Shown one piece after another: positions 16,713-24,566 of a DNA stretch of 64,000 bases. The stretch comes from Terriglobia bacterium (GTDB lineage Bacteria > Acidobacteriota > Terriglobia > Terriglobales > Acidobacteriaceae), in contig JAIQFH010000001.1 of assembly GCA_020073385.1 (NCBI GenBank), positions 310,001-374,000 on the forward strand, read 5' to 3'. Both the position numbers and the translations under genes were made by a program. The notes beneath the pieces were generated by a model. That model saw only the letters and a list, made by a program, of their open reading frames with translations, did not search any database and was not told the DNA's origin. Numbering within the stretch: the stretch's first letter is position 1; every line of letters starts with the position of its first letter.

Positions 16713-18371
16713 TTATTGCGGCCCAGCTTTTTCTATAAATGCCGCCTGATCTGCCTTCATCTTCTTCAGGCCGTCGCTAGGCAGATACACCATATGCCCG
16801 GCATCATAGGTCGCAAACGAAATGTTGTCGCGATATTTCTGCGGCAAGTTGAGATGATCGACCGTGTAGTTCGCCGCGTAGTAGGGCGTGGCCAGGTCAT
16901 AATAACCTTCCATCACCAGAATCTTGAGATAAGGATTCTTCACGATCGCCTGTCGCATCGCAGAAGCTGTATCAGGGAATCCCTGGATCGCCGATCCCCA
17001 ATCCCATGTATCACCGCCCGGGCCGCCTCTCGGCGCCCGCACGTTGTAGGGCATGTCGACCTTGTATCTCAGTTCGGTGCGCAGATAGTTATTGAACACC
17101 GAAGTGAACGGAGGCTGCGTCGCTGATCCCGTGGGATCGTAGAACGGCGTGTCGAGCAATCCGTTGGGATCGGGCCCGGTGTAGCGCCCGTCAAGCCGTC
17201 CTACCCGGAGCTTCTGATCGATCAGCAGATAGTGCGTGAACTTCTGAACGTTGATGCGCAAGTTCGCCTCGTCGATTACTTCCTTACTTAATCCAGTGAA
17301 GTGCGCGAGCTGGTCAACAATATTCTGTCGTTCCTGCGGCGCGAGCGCGTCTCCCTTGTCGAGCGCGTGCTCATACTCCGTAGAAGCCCACTGCTCCGCC
17401 TGCTGCCGGGCGTGATTCATATCCTGCGCCAGATCAGACGCCAGCTTGTGGTGATACCCGGCGATCATCGTGAACGACGGAATCAAAAAGACGTAAGGCT
17501 GGTCGTTAGTAGGATTGTCTTCCAGCGTTTCGAAATTCAGCACCGTCGACAGCAGCGTAATGCCGTTGAACGAGATGCCTCGGTCGGCGAGATATCCAGC
17601 GATGCCAGCCGCACGAGTCGTGCCATAACTCTCTCCCAGGATGAACAGCGGAGATGACCAGCGCTCGTTGCGGCTGATGTAGAGCCGTATGAATTCGCTG
17701 AAAGACTCGATGTCTCCCTTCACGCCCCAGAATTTCTTGAACATCTCCTGATCGGCGGCCCGGCTGAAACCCGTGCCAATCGCGTCGATCAGCACCAGGT
17801 CGCTCTTGTCCAGCAGCGTATAAGGATTGTCCTCGATGCGATACGGCGCCGGTGGCATAAATCCGTCGGGCTTGAGCACGACTTTGCGTGGACCGAGCGC
17901 GCCCATGTGCAGCCAGATCGATGCCGAGCCGGGTCCGCCGTTGAATGCGAACGTCAGAGGCCGCTTCGCCGCATCCTGCCCATCGAGCGTATAGGCGACG
18001 TAAAACATCTCTGCCTCAATCTTCCCGTCACCGCGCTTGATCGGCAGCCGTCCCGCTGTCGCGGTGTACTTGAGCGGTTTCCCGTCGACGGTGATCTGGT
18101 GATGCGTCACCACCGGCGGCACCTCAGTCATGTCGTAACGCTCTTCTTTGTCTTTCTCTCTATCCGCCGGGGCTTCGCGGATCGCGGGCTTCTGCTCGGG
18201 AGGCGTCTCCGGCTTCGGAGCGTTTTCCGCAGTTTTCTCTGCGGGCGGCGGTGTTGTCGTTTGCTTGCGTGGGGCGGCAGGTTTTGTCGAAGCAGGCTGT
18301 TGGGCAAAACAGAAAGTGCATGTCAGGCAAACAATACTCAGCAATGCAGCGGACACCAGATCTTTCTTCAT
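16713..18371 (-). CDS. Secreted S10 serine carboxypeptidase-like protein
   Basis: A signal peptide (residues 1-23) is followed by a Pro/Glu/Lys-rich linker (25-80) and the S10 domain. The oxyanion segment FNGGPGSAS (143-151), nucleophile Ser248 in LGESYGT, Asp in [10 protein letters not shown] and His in [10 protein letters not shown] complete the triad. The family removes C-terminal residues from peptides at acidic pH, and bacterial members are periplasmic or extracellular. Only 19 bases separate it from the tannase gene on the same strand, so the two may form an operon. Length 552. Confidence 0.92.
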   Translation of the reverse strand: MKKDLVSAALLSIVCLTCTFCFAQQPASTKPAAPRKQTTTPPPAEKTAENAPKPETPPEQKPAIREAPADREKDKEERYDMTEVPPVVTHHQITVDGKPLKYTATAGRLPIKRGDGKIEAEMFYVAYTLDGQDAAKRPLTFAFNGGPGSASIWLHMGALGPRKVVLKPDGFMPPAPYRIEDNPYTLLDKSDLVLIDAIGTGFSRAADQEMFKKFWGVKGDIESFSEFIRLYISRNERWSSPLFILGESYGTTRAAGIAGYLADRGISFNGITLLSTVLNFETLEDNPTNDQPYVFLIPSFTMIAGYHHKLASDLAQDMNHARQQAEQWASTEYEHALDKGDALAPQERQNIVDQLAHFTGLSKEVIDEANLRINVQKFTHYLLIDQKLRVGRLDGRYTGPDPNGLLDTPFYDPTGSATQPPFTSVFNNYLRTELRYKVDMPYNVRAPRGGPGGDTWDWGSAIQGFPDTASAMRQAIVKNPYLKILVMEGYYDLATPYYAANYTVDHLNLPQKYRDNISFATYDAGHMVYLPSDGLKKMKADQAAFIEKAGPQ

Positions 18372-18838
18372 CCGTCCCTCGCGAATTCAGTTATGCCCCT
18401 GGCAATCAAGACCTCTCCCGAGTGCAAAAAATTGTACACCCCGGCACGGAGAGCTATTCCGAACTTGTCATCCTGAGCCGCGGTTTATGCGGCGAAGGAC
18501 CTGTGCAACTCGCTGGCAGCGTCGATGCTGCCGGCAATTGGCAATTCGCCGGCGGCATCGCCAGCCCGCAGAGTTGCATAGGTCCTTTCGCCGCCAAAAG
18601 ACGGTGCCTCAGGATGACATGGCGAAGGCGTTTTCCATAGATCAATGTCCATTCGTCACAGACTTGGACACTGCACAGGAATTTGCTCAAACCCAATAGG
18701 GTCGCCGCTAGAACCTCGGACAGGCCGCGGATCGTATCGGCGTGCGATGGATCCTTCGCTACGCTCAAGATGACAAACTCACGGATTACACAAAAAAGTG
18801 AACAGCTTTGCACGGACGGAGAGAGCAGAAGCCCCTCC
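18372..18838. other. Intergenic region dominated by family B repeats
   Basis: It contains the 154-base palindrome at 18466-18619 and a shorter half-copy around 18745-18776 (GATCCTTCGCTACGCTCAAG). No gene is supported here. It separates the S10 peptidase gene from the permease gene on the minus strand. Confidence 0.6.
18466..18619. repeat. Family B long palindrome (TGTCATCCTGAG repeat)
   Basis: The ends TGTCATCCTGAG (18466-18477) and CTCAGGATGACA (18608-18619) are perfect complements. Inside, GGCGAAGGACCT/AGGTCCTTTCGCC, GCAACTC/GAGTTGC and GCTGGC/GCCAGC pair in order toward a centre near 18543, so nearly the whole unit folds into one stem. A half unit recurs at 39511-39550. Confidence 0.9.
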
Positions 18839-21319
18839 TCACTCCTCCCGCAACGCCTTCACCGGATCCAGTGCCGCAGCCCGCCGCGCCGGTATCCACG
18901 ACGAGAATGCCGCGATCAGTAAAAACAGCACCACCATCGCGACATAAGTCGCGGGATCGCTCGCCCGCACACCGACCAGCATCGCTGTCATCAGTCGCGT
19001 CAGTCCAAACGCCGCGACCAGGCCACACCCGATTCCAATCGCGCTCAGGCGGAATCCCTGGGCAACCACAAGTTGGAACACTCTGCCCGGTTCGGCGCCC
19101 AGCGCCATGCGAACGCCGATTTCGGCAGTGCGGTGTCGCACCGTGGTTGCCAGCACCCCATACAATCCCACTCCTGCTAGGACTCCCGCGACGGTCGCAA
19201 ACACCCCGATCAGCAGCAGCGAGAATCGCGTTCCCGATTGCGCCTTCTGCATGAGAGCATCCCCGGTCTGAATCTCGTTGACCACAACTTGCGAGTCCAC
19301 CTCACGCACCGCCGCGCTTACGACGTTTGCATAATTTGCCGGATCATTCCGCGTGCGAATCGTCCAGAAATTCACCGCGCCCGCTCCTACAAACGCATCC
19401 GTGAAATAAATCTGTTCCCGCCCGATTTCCGTCAGTGAGCTTTCACGCTGGTGCCCGACCACGCCAACGATCTGCACCCACTCCGCCTCCGGCGTGCGCA
19501 CACGAACCAGAATCCGGCGGCCCACTGCCGATTGTCCGTGGAATGCCTTCCTGGCAAGAAGGTCGTCGACTACCACAAAATCGCGCTTGGGTAAGTTGTC
19601 GTCCTCTGTAAACGTTCTGCCCTCGAGCAACCGAACGTGCATGGTTTCAAAGTATCCGGGCAGCACAATCGCATTGTCGGATGCCTGAAACTTGCTGGCG
19701 TCCGCCTGCGCCTCCTCGGTCCCCCAGCGGTTTGGAAAGAATCCGGGTTCGAATGGGAACCGGTTTGCTGCCGTCACGCTCTCCACGCCGGGAATCGAAC
19801 TCAGCCGGTCTTTCACTGCGCGCGCGAATACGGCGAGCTTCTCGGGTGTGTCTGCGTTTCGCGGCGTCCCGGCGATCTGGAAGATCAATAGCCGATGCGG
19901 GTCGAAACCCGGATCGATATGTTGCAGTTCGAAGAAGCTGCGGAACATCAATCCCGATCCGACCAGCAGCACAAAAGAAAGCGCCACCTCAGCCATCACG
20001 ACTACGCTTCGAAGTGCATTGCCTCCCATCAGTCCGGCATTTCGTCCCGAGCCGCGTAGCAGATTTGCAACGCCCGGCCGCGATGCGCGCCATGCCGGCA
20101 GCATGCCGAAAATCCCGATCGCCGCCAGGCACGCCAGCGCCGTGAACCCAAGCACCTGAAGGTTGATCTGGATCGTCTCCAGCCGCGGCAAGTCCTCCGG
20201 AGCCAGTCGTTGCAGGACGCGAATGCCCATCCATGCCAGTGCCAGCCCTCCAATCATGCCGATGACCGCTAGCATCGCCGCTTCCGTTAAGAGCGGCACC
20301 AGTAAGCGCCACCGGTTCCCGCCGAGTGCTGCCCTCACCGCAAGTTCGCGCTCCCGCAAGGATGCGCGTACCAGCAAAAGATTAGCCACGTTCGCGCACG
20401 CAATCAGCAGTAGAAAAACCGCCGCTCCCATCAGCGCCACGATTGCAGGACGCACCTTCGCAACCATGTGTTGCCGCAATGGCTCCAGCCCGATGTGGTA
20501 GCCGGCTGTTCCCGAAATCAGATAACTCTTCCGCGTTTCGGTGGCGACTTTCTCCACGGCCTGCAGTGCCTGGTCGAGCGTTGTTCCGGCTCTTAGTTTT
20601 CCAATCGCGCGAATCCCAAACTGATTTCTGTTGGCCGCATCGTAGTCAAGCCGATTCGCGATCCACACGTCGGGCGCAGGCTCCTCCTCTGCATCTGGCG
20701 GGAAGTAGAGCCGAAAATTCGGGGCCAGCACTCCCACCACGATCGGACTCGGTCCGTTTGCCGTCTTACCGATCGGGCGCCCCAGAATGGAATTATTCGC
20801 GCCAAAGCGGCGGCGGAAATACTCGTAGCTGAGCACGGCCATGACAGGCTTTTGCGCCGGTTGCGGAGCTCCTGCTGCAGCGGCCGGCTGTGGCGCGCCG
20901 TCCTCCTCTTGAAAGTCGCGTCCCATGACGACGGTCCCGCCCAGCATCCGAAAGAAATTGGTAGTGGCTACCGCCGTCTTGACCTCTTCGGGCGTGCCAT
21001 CGTCGTGAACGATGACCTGCCGGAAAGTGGTCACGCCGGCGTAATCTTCAAACGCGTTCTTCGTCCCATCGCGCATGTCGATGAAATCGGCATTCGAAAA
21101 TGGAAGGTCACGCACATGGCGCTGCCGCAATTCCATTCCCGCAAACACCAGCCGATCGGCATCCTTGTAGGGCAGCGGCTGCAACAAAACCGCATGGGTG
21201 ACGCTGAAGATTGCGGTGCTCGCCCCAATGCCGAGCGCAATCGTCACAACCGCAGTCAACGTGAACAGCGGACTCCGCCAGAGAACCCGAAGCGCGACCT
21301 TCCAATTCTGTAGTGCCAC
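18839..21319 (-). CDS. Orphan FtsX/MacB-type ABC transporter permease (ADOP family)
   Basis: This 826-residue membrane protein begins ALRVLWRSPLFTLTAVVTIALGIGASTAIFS, the hallmark of acidobacterial duplicated orphan permeases. It has two FtsX/MacB modules: a periplasmic core domain after the first helix, a three-helix FtsX block around 270-400 (FLLLIACANVANLLLVRA), a second periplasmic domain, and a final FtsX block ending IPARRAAALDPVKALREE. No ATPase gene is adjacent, as usual for the family. Its role is unknown; MacB relatives export peptides, toxins or lipoproteins. The start is GTG at 21319 with GGAGG five bases upstream. Confidence 0.9.
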   Translation of the reverse strand: MALQNWKVALRVLWRSPLFTLTAVVTIALGIGASTAIFSVTHAVLLQPLPYKDADRLVFAGMELRQRHVRDLPFSNADFIDMRDGTKNAFEDYAGVTTFRQVIVHDDGTPEEVKTAVATTNFFRMLGGTVVMGRDFQEEDGAPQPAAAAGAPQPAQKPVMAVLSYEYFRRRFGANNSILGRPIGKTANGPSPIVVGVLAPNFRLYFPPDAEEEPAPDVWIANRLDYDAANRNQFGIRAIGKLRAGTTLDQALQAVEKVATETRKSYLISGTAGYHIGLEPLRQHMVAKVRPAIVALMGAAVFLLLIACANVANLLLVRASLRERELAVRAALGGNRWRLLVPLLTEAAMLAVIGMIGGLALAWMGIRVLQRLAPEDLPRLETIQINLQVLGFTALACLAAIGIFGMLPAWRASRPGVANLLRGSGRNAGLMGGNALRSVVVMAEVALSFVLLVGSGLMFRSFFELQHIDPGFDPHRLLIFQIAGTPRNADTPEKLAVFARAVKDRLSSIPGVESVTAANRFPFEPGFFPNRWGTEEAQADASKFQASDNAIVLPGYFETMHVRLLEGRTFTEDDNLPKRDFVVVDDLLARKAFHGQSAVGRRILVRVRTPEAEWVQIVGVVGHQRESSLTEIGREQIYFTDAFVGAGAVNFWTIRTRNDPANYANVVSAAVREVDSQVVVNEIQTGDALMQKAQSGTRFSLLLIGVFATVAGVLAGVGLYGVLATTVRHRTAEIGVRMALGAEPGRVFQLVVAQGFRLSAIGIGCGLVAAFGLTRLMTAMLVGVRASDPATYVAMVVLFLLIAAFSSWIPARRAAALDPVKALREE

Positions 21320-21659
21320 AAAACCCTCCTGAGAGTTGGGGTCACATTATGCCTCATCGACGGCGCAGAAATGTCTCCTGGGAAAGTTGCTAGTGTAGTG
21401 CGTCAAACAGATCGACACTCACAAGTTACCGGTTTCCCCCGTGATCCTCTGTGCCCTCTGTGGTTAAAGCCTTTGACCTCGTCACCGACCACCACGGAGC
21501 ACGCGGATCGAGACAAAACACTTACGTTCACCATTTCCGACGCACTCCCGGCAAGAGTGAACCCCCACAGTGAGGACCGCCCGCTCATTGTAGTTAAGTC
21601 CTTGCAGTTCAATATTTTGCCCCTAAGTTATTGAGCCCCATAGATTAATTCACGATTCC
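21320..21659. other. Intergenic region left of the IS insertion
   Basis: It holds one arm of a family A repeat at 21441-21465 (CCTCTGTGCCCTCTGTGG) and no convincing gene. Together with the region right of the element it would rejoin as one intergenic spacer before the insertion. Confidence 0.5.
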
Positions 21660-21667
21660 ACGCTAAC
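21660..21667 (+). repeat. Target-site duplication, left copy (ACGCTAAC)
   Basis: The eight bases ACGCTAAC directly precede the left terminal inverted repeat and recur exactly at 24126-24133. An 8-bp duplication is characteristic of the IS1595 family. Confidence 0.93.
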
Positions 21668-21690
21668 GGCATTAATATACTTGCGGAATC
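21668..21690 (+). repeat. IS1595-type left terminal inverted repeat
   Basis: It begins GGCATTAATATACTTGCGG and ends GAATC. It pairs with the right end at 20 of 23 positions. Confidence 0.92.
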
Positions 21691-21804
21691 AAACCGCTAG
21701 TGTAATGATGTCGGAAAGCGAGAACCTGTGAGGTGTCAAATTCAAAATTAGCAGTCTCGCTCGTGCGCTCGCTATTTTGCGGGTTGCCAAGGCAGGAGAA
21801 ACGC

Positions 21805-22647
21805 ATGGCTGTCTTTGTGTCCGCGTCCGACGAGTCAGATGGCGGCCACCATCGTAGTAAGTTTTGGCATGGTGGTTGGCTAGCACCAGAAACTGACTGG
21901 TATACCTACTTTGCCCCTGCATGGCAGGAGCGAGTTTTAGATTCGGAACCAAAGATTCCGTTCCTCCACATGACGGATATACGCGATCCCCAGTGGCTTA
22001 GTGCGCACCATATCACTTGGGATGAGGCGCAGGAGAAATTGGACGCAGCTGCGGTGACGATTGCCCAAATGGGGAGCCTACATCCAATAGCCACAAACTC
22101 CAATGCTGGTGCATTTATTGATGCACACGGAAAAAAGAAGATCGTCCAAAATATAAGAGATAAAAGGGCCTACCGATACCTTGTCGATCACTTCTCGTTC
22201 AATGTCTATGTATTTGCAGTCTTGGATTATATCCACCATGAGCATCCAAGCACAGAGAAAGTCGATTTCGTAGTTGAGTTAAAAGAAGGGGTATTCGATA
22301 AACTGAAGCAGTTCTATGATACATTCGCGGATTCCCTCGCCTACCTGCATCGCCCTGAGTTAATCAAATATCTTGGGGAGCTAACAGCGGTTAGCAAGGA
22401 GCGCATTCCTGTACAAGCTGCCGATATGCTGTGCTGGCACATATCCCGCGCTGATTTGGGACTACTTAAAGGCCGTGATGAATTACGTGCGGCAATGATA
22501 TTCAACAGGTACGCTAACCCTATCGACATACAAGACGAGATCCACTTTGCGTTGGCGAAGAAATTTACGGAGACGTTGAATGAATCGAAAGACGGAGTTT
22601 CAAAAGTTCGACGACACAATGAAAGAACTAATCCAGGTGCGTCATGA
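21805..22647 (+). CDS. DUF3800-like protein (IS passenger gene 1)
   Basis: The 280-residue protein opens with a strand and an acidic motif, FVSASDESDGG, resembling the YxDESG start of DUF3800. That family is predicted to adopt an RNase H-like fold and recurs beside mobile elements. Other features fit: HMTDIRD, YRYLVDHFSFNVYVFAVLDYIHHEHP, and PVQAADMLCWHISRADLG, the usual late Asp block. The ATG at 21805 has AGGAG eight bases upstream; an in-frame ATG at 21733 lacks one. The next gene starts inside its last 68 bases. No function is proven; a nuclease role is inference. Confidence 0.75.
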   Translation: MAVFVSASDESDGGHHRSKFWHGGWLAPETDWYTYFAPAWQERVLDSEPKIPFLHMTDIRDPQWLSAHHITWDEAQEKLDAAAVTIAQMGSLHPIATNSNAGAFIDAHGKKKIVQNIRDKRAYRYLVDHFSFNVYVFAVLDYIHHEHPSTEKVDFVVELKEGVFDKLKQFYDTFADSLAYLHRPELIKYLGELTAVSKERIPVQAADMLCWHISRADLGLLKGRDELRAAMIFNRYANPIDIQDEIHFALAKKFTETLNESKDGVSKVRRHNERTNPGAS

Positions 22648-22756
22648 AGAATTAAAAGCAGAATTGGAGCGAGAGAAGGCGGGAAAAATAGCGCGGAAGG
22701 CTAAGAAGAAGCCTTCCGCTGAGGACCGCAATTCGGGAATAAAGGGGAGCGAATAA
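22580..22756 (+). CDS. Small charged, helical protein, 58 aa (IS passenger gene 2)
   Basis: This open frame begins ATG-AAT-CGA inside the DUF3800-like gene, in another frame, and ends TAA overlapping the next ATG (TAATG). The product is rich in Lys and Glu (MKELIQVRHEELKAELER, then EKAGKIARKAKKKP), predicting a short coiled coil and a basic tail. Coupling at both ends suggests a three-gene translationally linked cassette. No family is recognised. It could be a partner or inhibitor of the DUF3800-like protein, or a nucleic-acid-binding peptide. Confidence 0.6.
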   Translation: MNRKTEFQKFDDTMKELIQVRHEELKAELEREKAGKIARKAKKKPSAEDRNSGIKGSE

Positions 22757-23061
22757 TGGTTGCACTGCGTAAACAGTTCTGCGTGTCGCTAGAAGATATC
22801 AAATTCGTGTCGATTACATGCCAGCACTGCGGTGCAACCTTGACGCTGGATATGACGAGAACCACCGAGTCGCAAACAGAGCATAAGTTCTTTGCGCCCC
22901 GAACATGCCAAGTGTGCATGGAGCAGCATGACTCGGCAATTGCGAATCTGGATAATTTTCGCACTGCATATTGTTCGCTATCAGCGATCTCGAAAAGGCT
23001 TACTTTTTCGGGTGCTTCAGAGATCTCGATTTCGGACCGCGACGCCGATAAAACCGACTAG
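22756..23061 (+). CDS. Cys4 protein of unknown function, 101 aa (IS passenger gene 3)
   Basis: Two CxxC pairs (CQHCG near residue 22, CQVCM near residue 51) suggest a zinc ribbon about 25 residues across. The rest is hydrophilic. Its ATG overlaps the stop of the 58-residue gene, and its stop TAG shares the CTAG at 23058-23061 with the converging transposase stop. That tight packing supports a real gene within the element. No function can be assigned. Confidence 0.65.
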   Translation: MVALRKQFCVSLEDIKFVSITCQHCGATLTLDMTRTTESQTEHKFFAPRTCQVCMEQHDSAIANLDNFRTAYCSLSAISKRLTFSGASEISISDRDADKTD

Positions 23062-24077
23062 AACGGAACTTGTTCTTCTTCCGTCTTACCAGTGACCTCG
23101 GCGAAGGTGAGGCGCTTGCCGACGAACATTGGCAATGCAGTTTCGAATCGCTGCAAGTCGGTCATTGGAGTTTTGTCTTCATGTTTGCGGTGGTTGTACC
23201 GGAAAACTTGCTCATCGACGTAACGCTCAAGATGAAAAGGCTCGACAGCAACGTAGGTTCCCTTGAGAGTTCGCTTCAGCAGACTCCAAAAGTTTTCGAT
23301 GCCGTTAGTGTGAACCTGCCCGTTTACATAAGTCTCCATGTGGTTTACAACGTCATGAACAAAGTTATAGTTAACCTTGTCATATCCGACCGCTTCATCG
23401 GTATAGACCTTGGTGCCGTGCTTCACTTCACTCAACAGGGTAGCCTGGAGAGTCTCACGCTTTACGTTTGGAATCACTTTCGCGCGGACGGTGCGCAAAT
23501 CTCGGTCAAGCATTCCCATGACGGCAGTCTTGCCCATGGAGCCACCAGTGCGACCACCCTTTTCGGATATGAAACGCTCACGGCGATCCTTGTGCATATT
23601 CTTAAGTTTGCCGCCAACGAAAGTCTCATCGACTTCAACCGGGCCAGAGCCACCACCGATCTTGGTCTTGGTTCCGAACTTCTTAGCATTGAGCGAGAGC
23701 CCCAAGCGAATGCGGTGCAACATAAACCATGCCGACTTCTGGGTAACGCCGATGGCTTTGGCAATCTCGTAAGACGAAACCCCGTTCTTGCAGTTAGACA
23801 GCATCCAGACGGCAGTCAACCACTTATCCGCAGGGATCGGAGAGTCTTCCATCACGGTGCCGACCTTGGCCGAAAACTGGCGCTTGGGGTGGACACTCTT
23901 GCATTGCCACTTGCGCTGATTCTTCAGGAAAACCACGTCCTCCCGACCGCAACGGGGGCAGTACACGACGCCATCAGGGAACCGCAGGCGCTTCATGTAC
24001 TCCAGAGCATTATCAGGATTAGAGAAAAAGAGGATTGCGTCTTGCAATGTCTTTGGTTTCATGTTCTTGCCGTCCAT
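23058..24077 (-). CDS. IS1595-family transposase
   Basis: The 339-residue protein has the IS1595 (ISXO2-like) layout. An N-terminal zinc ribbon (YCPRCG ... WQCK) is followed by QFSAKVGTVMEDSPIP and a helix-turn-helix (SSYEIAKAIGVTQKSAWFMLHRIR). The catalytic domain has VEVDETFVGGK (first Asp), VYTDEAVGYDKV (second Asp) and HTNGIENFWSLLKRTLKGTY (third site and Lys). It cuts and pastes the element between the inverted repeats at 21668 and 24125. I use the ATG at 24077; a GTG at 24095 is also in frame. No frameshift is seen, so it may be active. Confidence 0.95.
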   Translation of the reverse strand: MDGKNMKPKTLQDAILFFSNPDNALEYMKRLRFPDGVVYCPRCGREDVVFLKNQRKWQCKSVHPKRQFSAKVGTVMEDSPIPADKWLTAVWMLSNCKNGVSSYEIAKAIGVTQKSAWFMLHRIRLGLSLNAKKFGTKTKIGGGSGPVEVDETFVGGKLKNMHKDRRERFISEKGGRTGGSMGKTAVMGMLDRDLRTVRAKVIPNVKRETLQATLLSEVKHGTKVYTDEAVGYDKVNYNFVHDVVNHMETYVNGQVHTNGIENFWSLLKRTLKGTYVAVEPFHLERYVDEQVFRYNHRKHEDKTPMTDLQRFETALPMFVGKRLTFAEVTGKTEEEQVPF

Positions 24078-24102
24078 ATGTATAAGGTAGCACACAGACG
24101 AT

Positions 24103-24125
24103 GATTCGTCAAGTATATTATTGCC
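24103..24125 (-). repeat. IS1595-type right terminal inverted repeat
   Basis: Read on the minus strand it begins GGCAATAATATACTTGACG and ends GAATC, matching the left end with three differences. Confidence 0.92.
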
Positions 24126-24133
24126 ACGCTAAC
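24126..24133 (+). repeat. Target-site duplication, right copy (ACGCTAAC)
   Basis: An exact repeat of 21660-21667, immediately outside the right terminal inverted repeat. Confidence 0.93.
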
Positions 24134-24236
24134 TTATAGATTCTATTGGACCCAGAGGGAGGGGGGATCGGCGCCTTCCCTGAACGGAGTCGAAGTGCGT
24201 CTTTCATGGTTGATGCATTCCTCCTCAACTTCCCCC

Positions 24237-24264
24237 TTGACGTCCGGTTGGTCGGTTCTATACC
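24237..24264 (+). promoter_or_regulatory. Predicted sigma-70-type promoter for the riboswitch operon
   Basis: TTGACG (24237-24242) and TATACC (24259-24264) are separated by 16 bases. Transcription would begin near 24271, about 30 bases before the SAM riboswitch. The position relative to the aptamer supports the call. Confidence 0.55.
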
Positions 24265-24299
24265 ATCACGAGAACAAGTTCGCTCTTCGGAGCGGACCT

Positions 24300-24417
24300 G
24301 AATTTCATGCAGAGTGGCTGAGGGACGAGCCCTGAGACGCCACGGCAACCGATCCGGGATCATATATCTCGGATGTCTGGTGCCAACTCTCTCCTGGAAA
24401 CAGGGAACATGGGATTC
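24300..24417 (+). ncRNA. SAM-I (S-box) riboswitch aptamer
   Basis: The core sequence follows the SAM-I consensus: GAGTGGCTGAGGGACGAGCCC, then TGAGACGCCACGGCAACC, a variable hairpin, and GGTGCCAACTC. Helix P1 forms between GAATTTCATG (24300-24309) and CATGGGATTC (24408-24417), with ten pairs including two G-U. The P4 hairpin TCCTG-gaaa-CAGGGA follows GTGCCAA. S-adenosylmethionine binding normally switches off methionine or sulfur genes, so the downstream PLP enzyme and carrier protein should be repressed when SAM is abundant. Confidence 0.92.
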
Positions 24418-24446
24418 GGCAAGCGCGCTGTATTTGCTTTCCGATA

Positions 24447-24487
24447 GCCTCTTTTCCTTTTCCTGGAAAAAGAGGCCATAGTTTTTT
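24447..24487 (+). terminator. Intrinsic terminator of the riboswitch (expression platform)
   Basis: GCCTCTTTTCC pairs with GGAAAAAGAGGC (24447-24475), and a run of six T follows at 24482-24487. It sits between the aptamer and the gene at 24567, as expected for SAM-controlled premature termination. Confidence 0.75.
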
Positions 24488-24566
24488 ATGGCCAATTTTT
24501 CCGGCTCGTCCTCAGCTATTCGCAAGTGATTCCGAGTTTTCGGAATAAGAAAGGCGAGTAGCCGTC

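Larger units (their letters stand above)
21668..24125 (-). mobile_element. IS1595-family insertion sequence with three passenger genes, about 2.46 kb
   Basis: The terminal inverted repeats are 21668-21690 and 24103-24125. Read inward they share GGCA(T/A)TAATATACTTG and GAATC, with 20 of 23 bases identical. A perfect 8-bp direct repeat flanks them. Inside are the minus-strand transposase (23058-24077) and three plus-strand genes (21805-23061). The element is visibly more AT-rich than its surroundings. With intact ends, intact duplication and an open transposase frame it looks like a recent, possibly active insertion. Some IS1595-family members are known to carry passenger genes. Confidence 0.93.

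Noticed and set aside
18148-18699. A plus-strand open frame running from the S10 gene's signal region into the family B palindrome
   Set aside because: It is antisense to the signal peptide and Pro-rich linker of the peptidase and then reads through a repeat, so it is not a gene.
21658-21667. A 10-base target duplication (CCACGCTAAC) for the IS element
   Set aside because: Two more bases match on both sides, but counting them would remove the last two bases of the right inverted repeat and break its symmetry with the left end. The 8-base version fits the family.
23070-24104. A 344-codon open frame on the plus strand across the transposase
   Set aside because: It is fully antisense to a transposase with intact catalytic motifs, has no recognisable domain, and its long open frame follows from the codon bias of the opposite strand.
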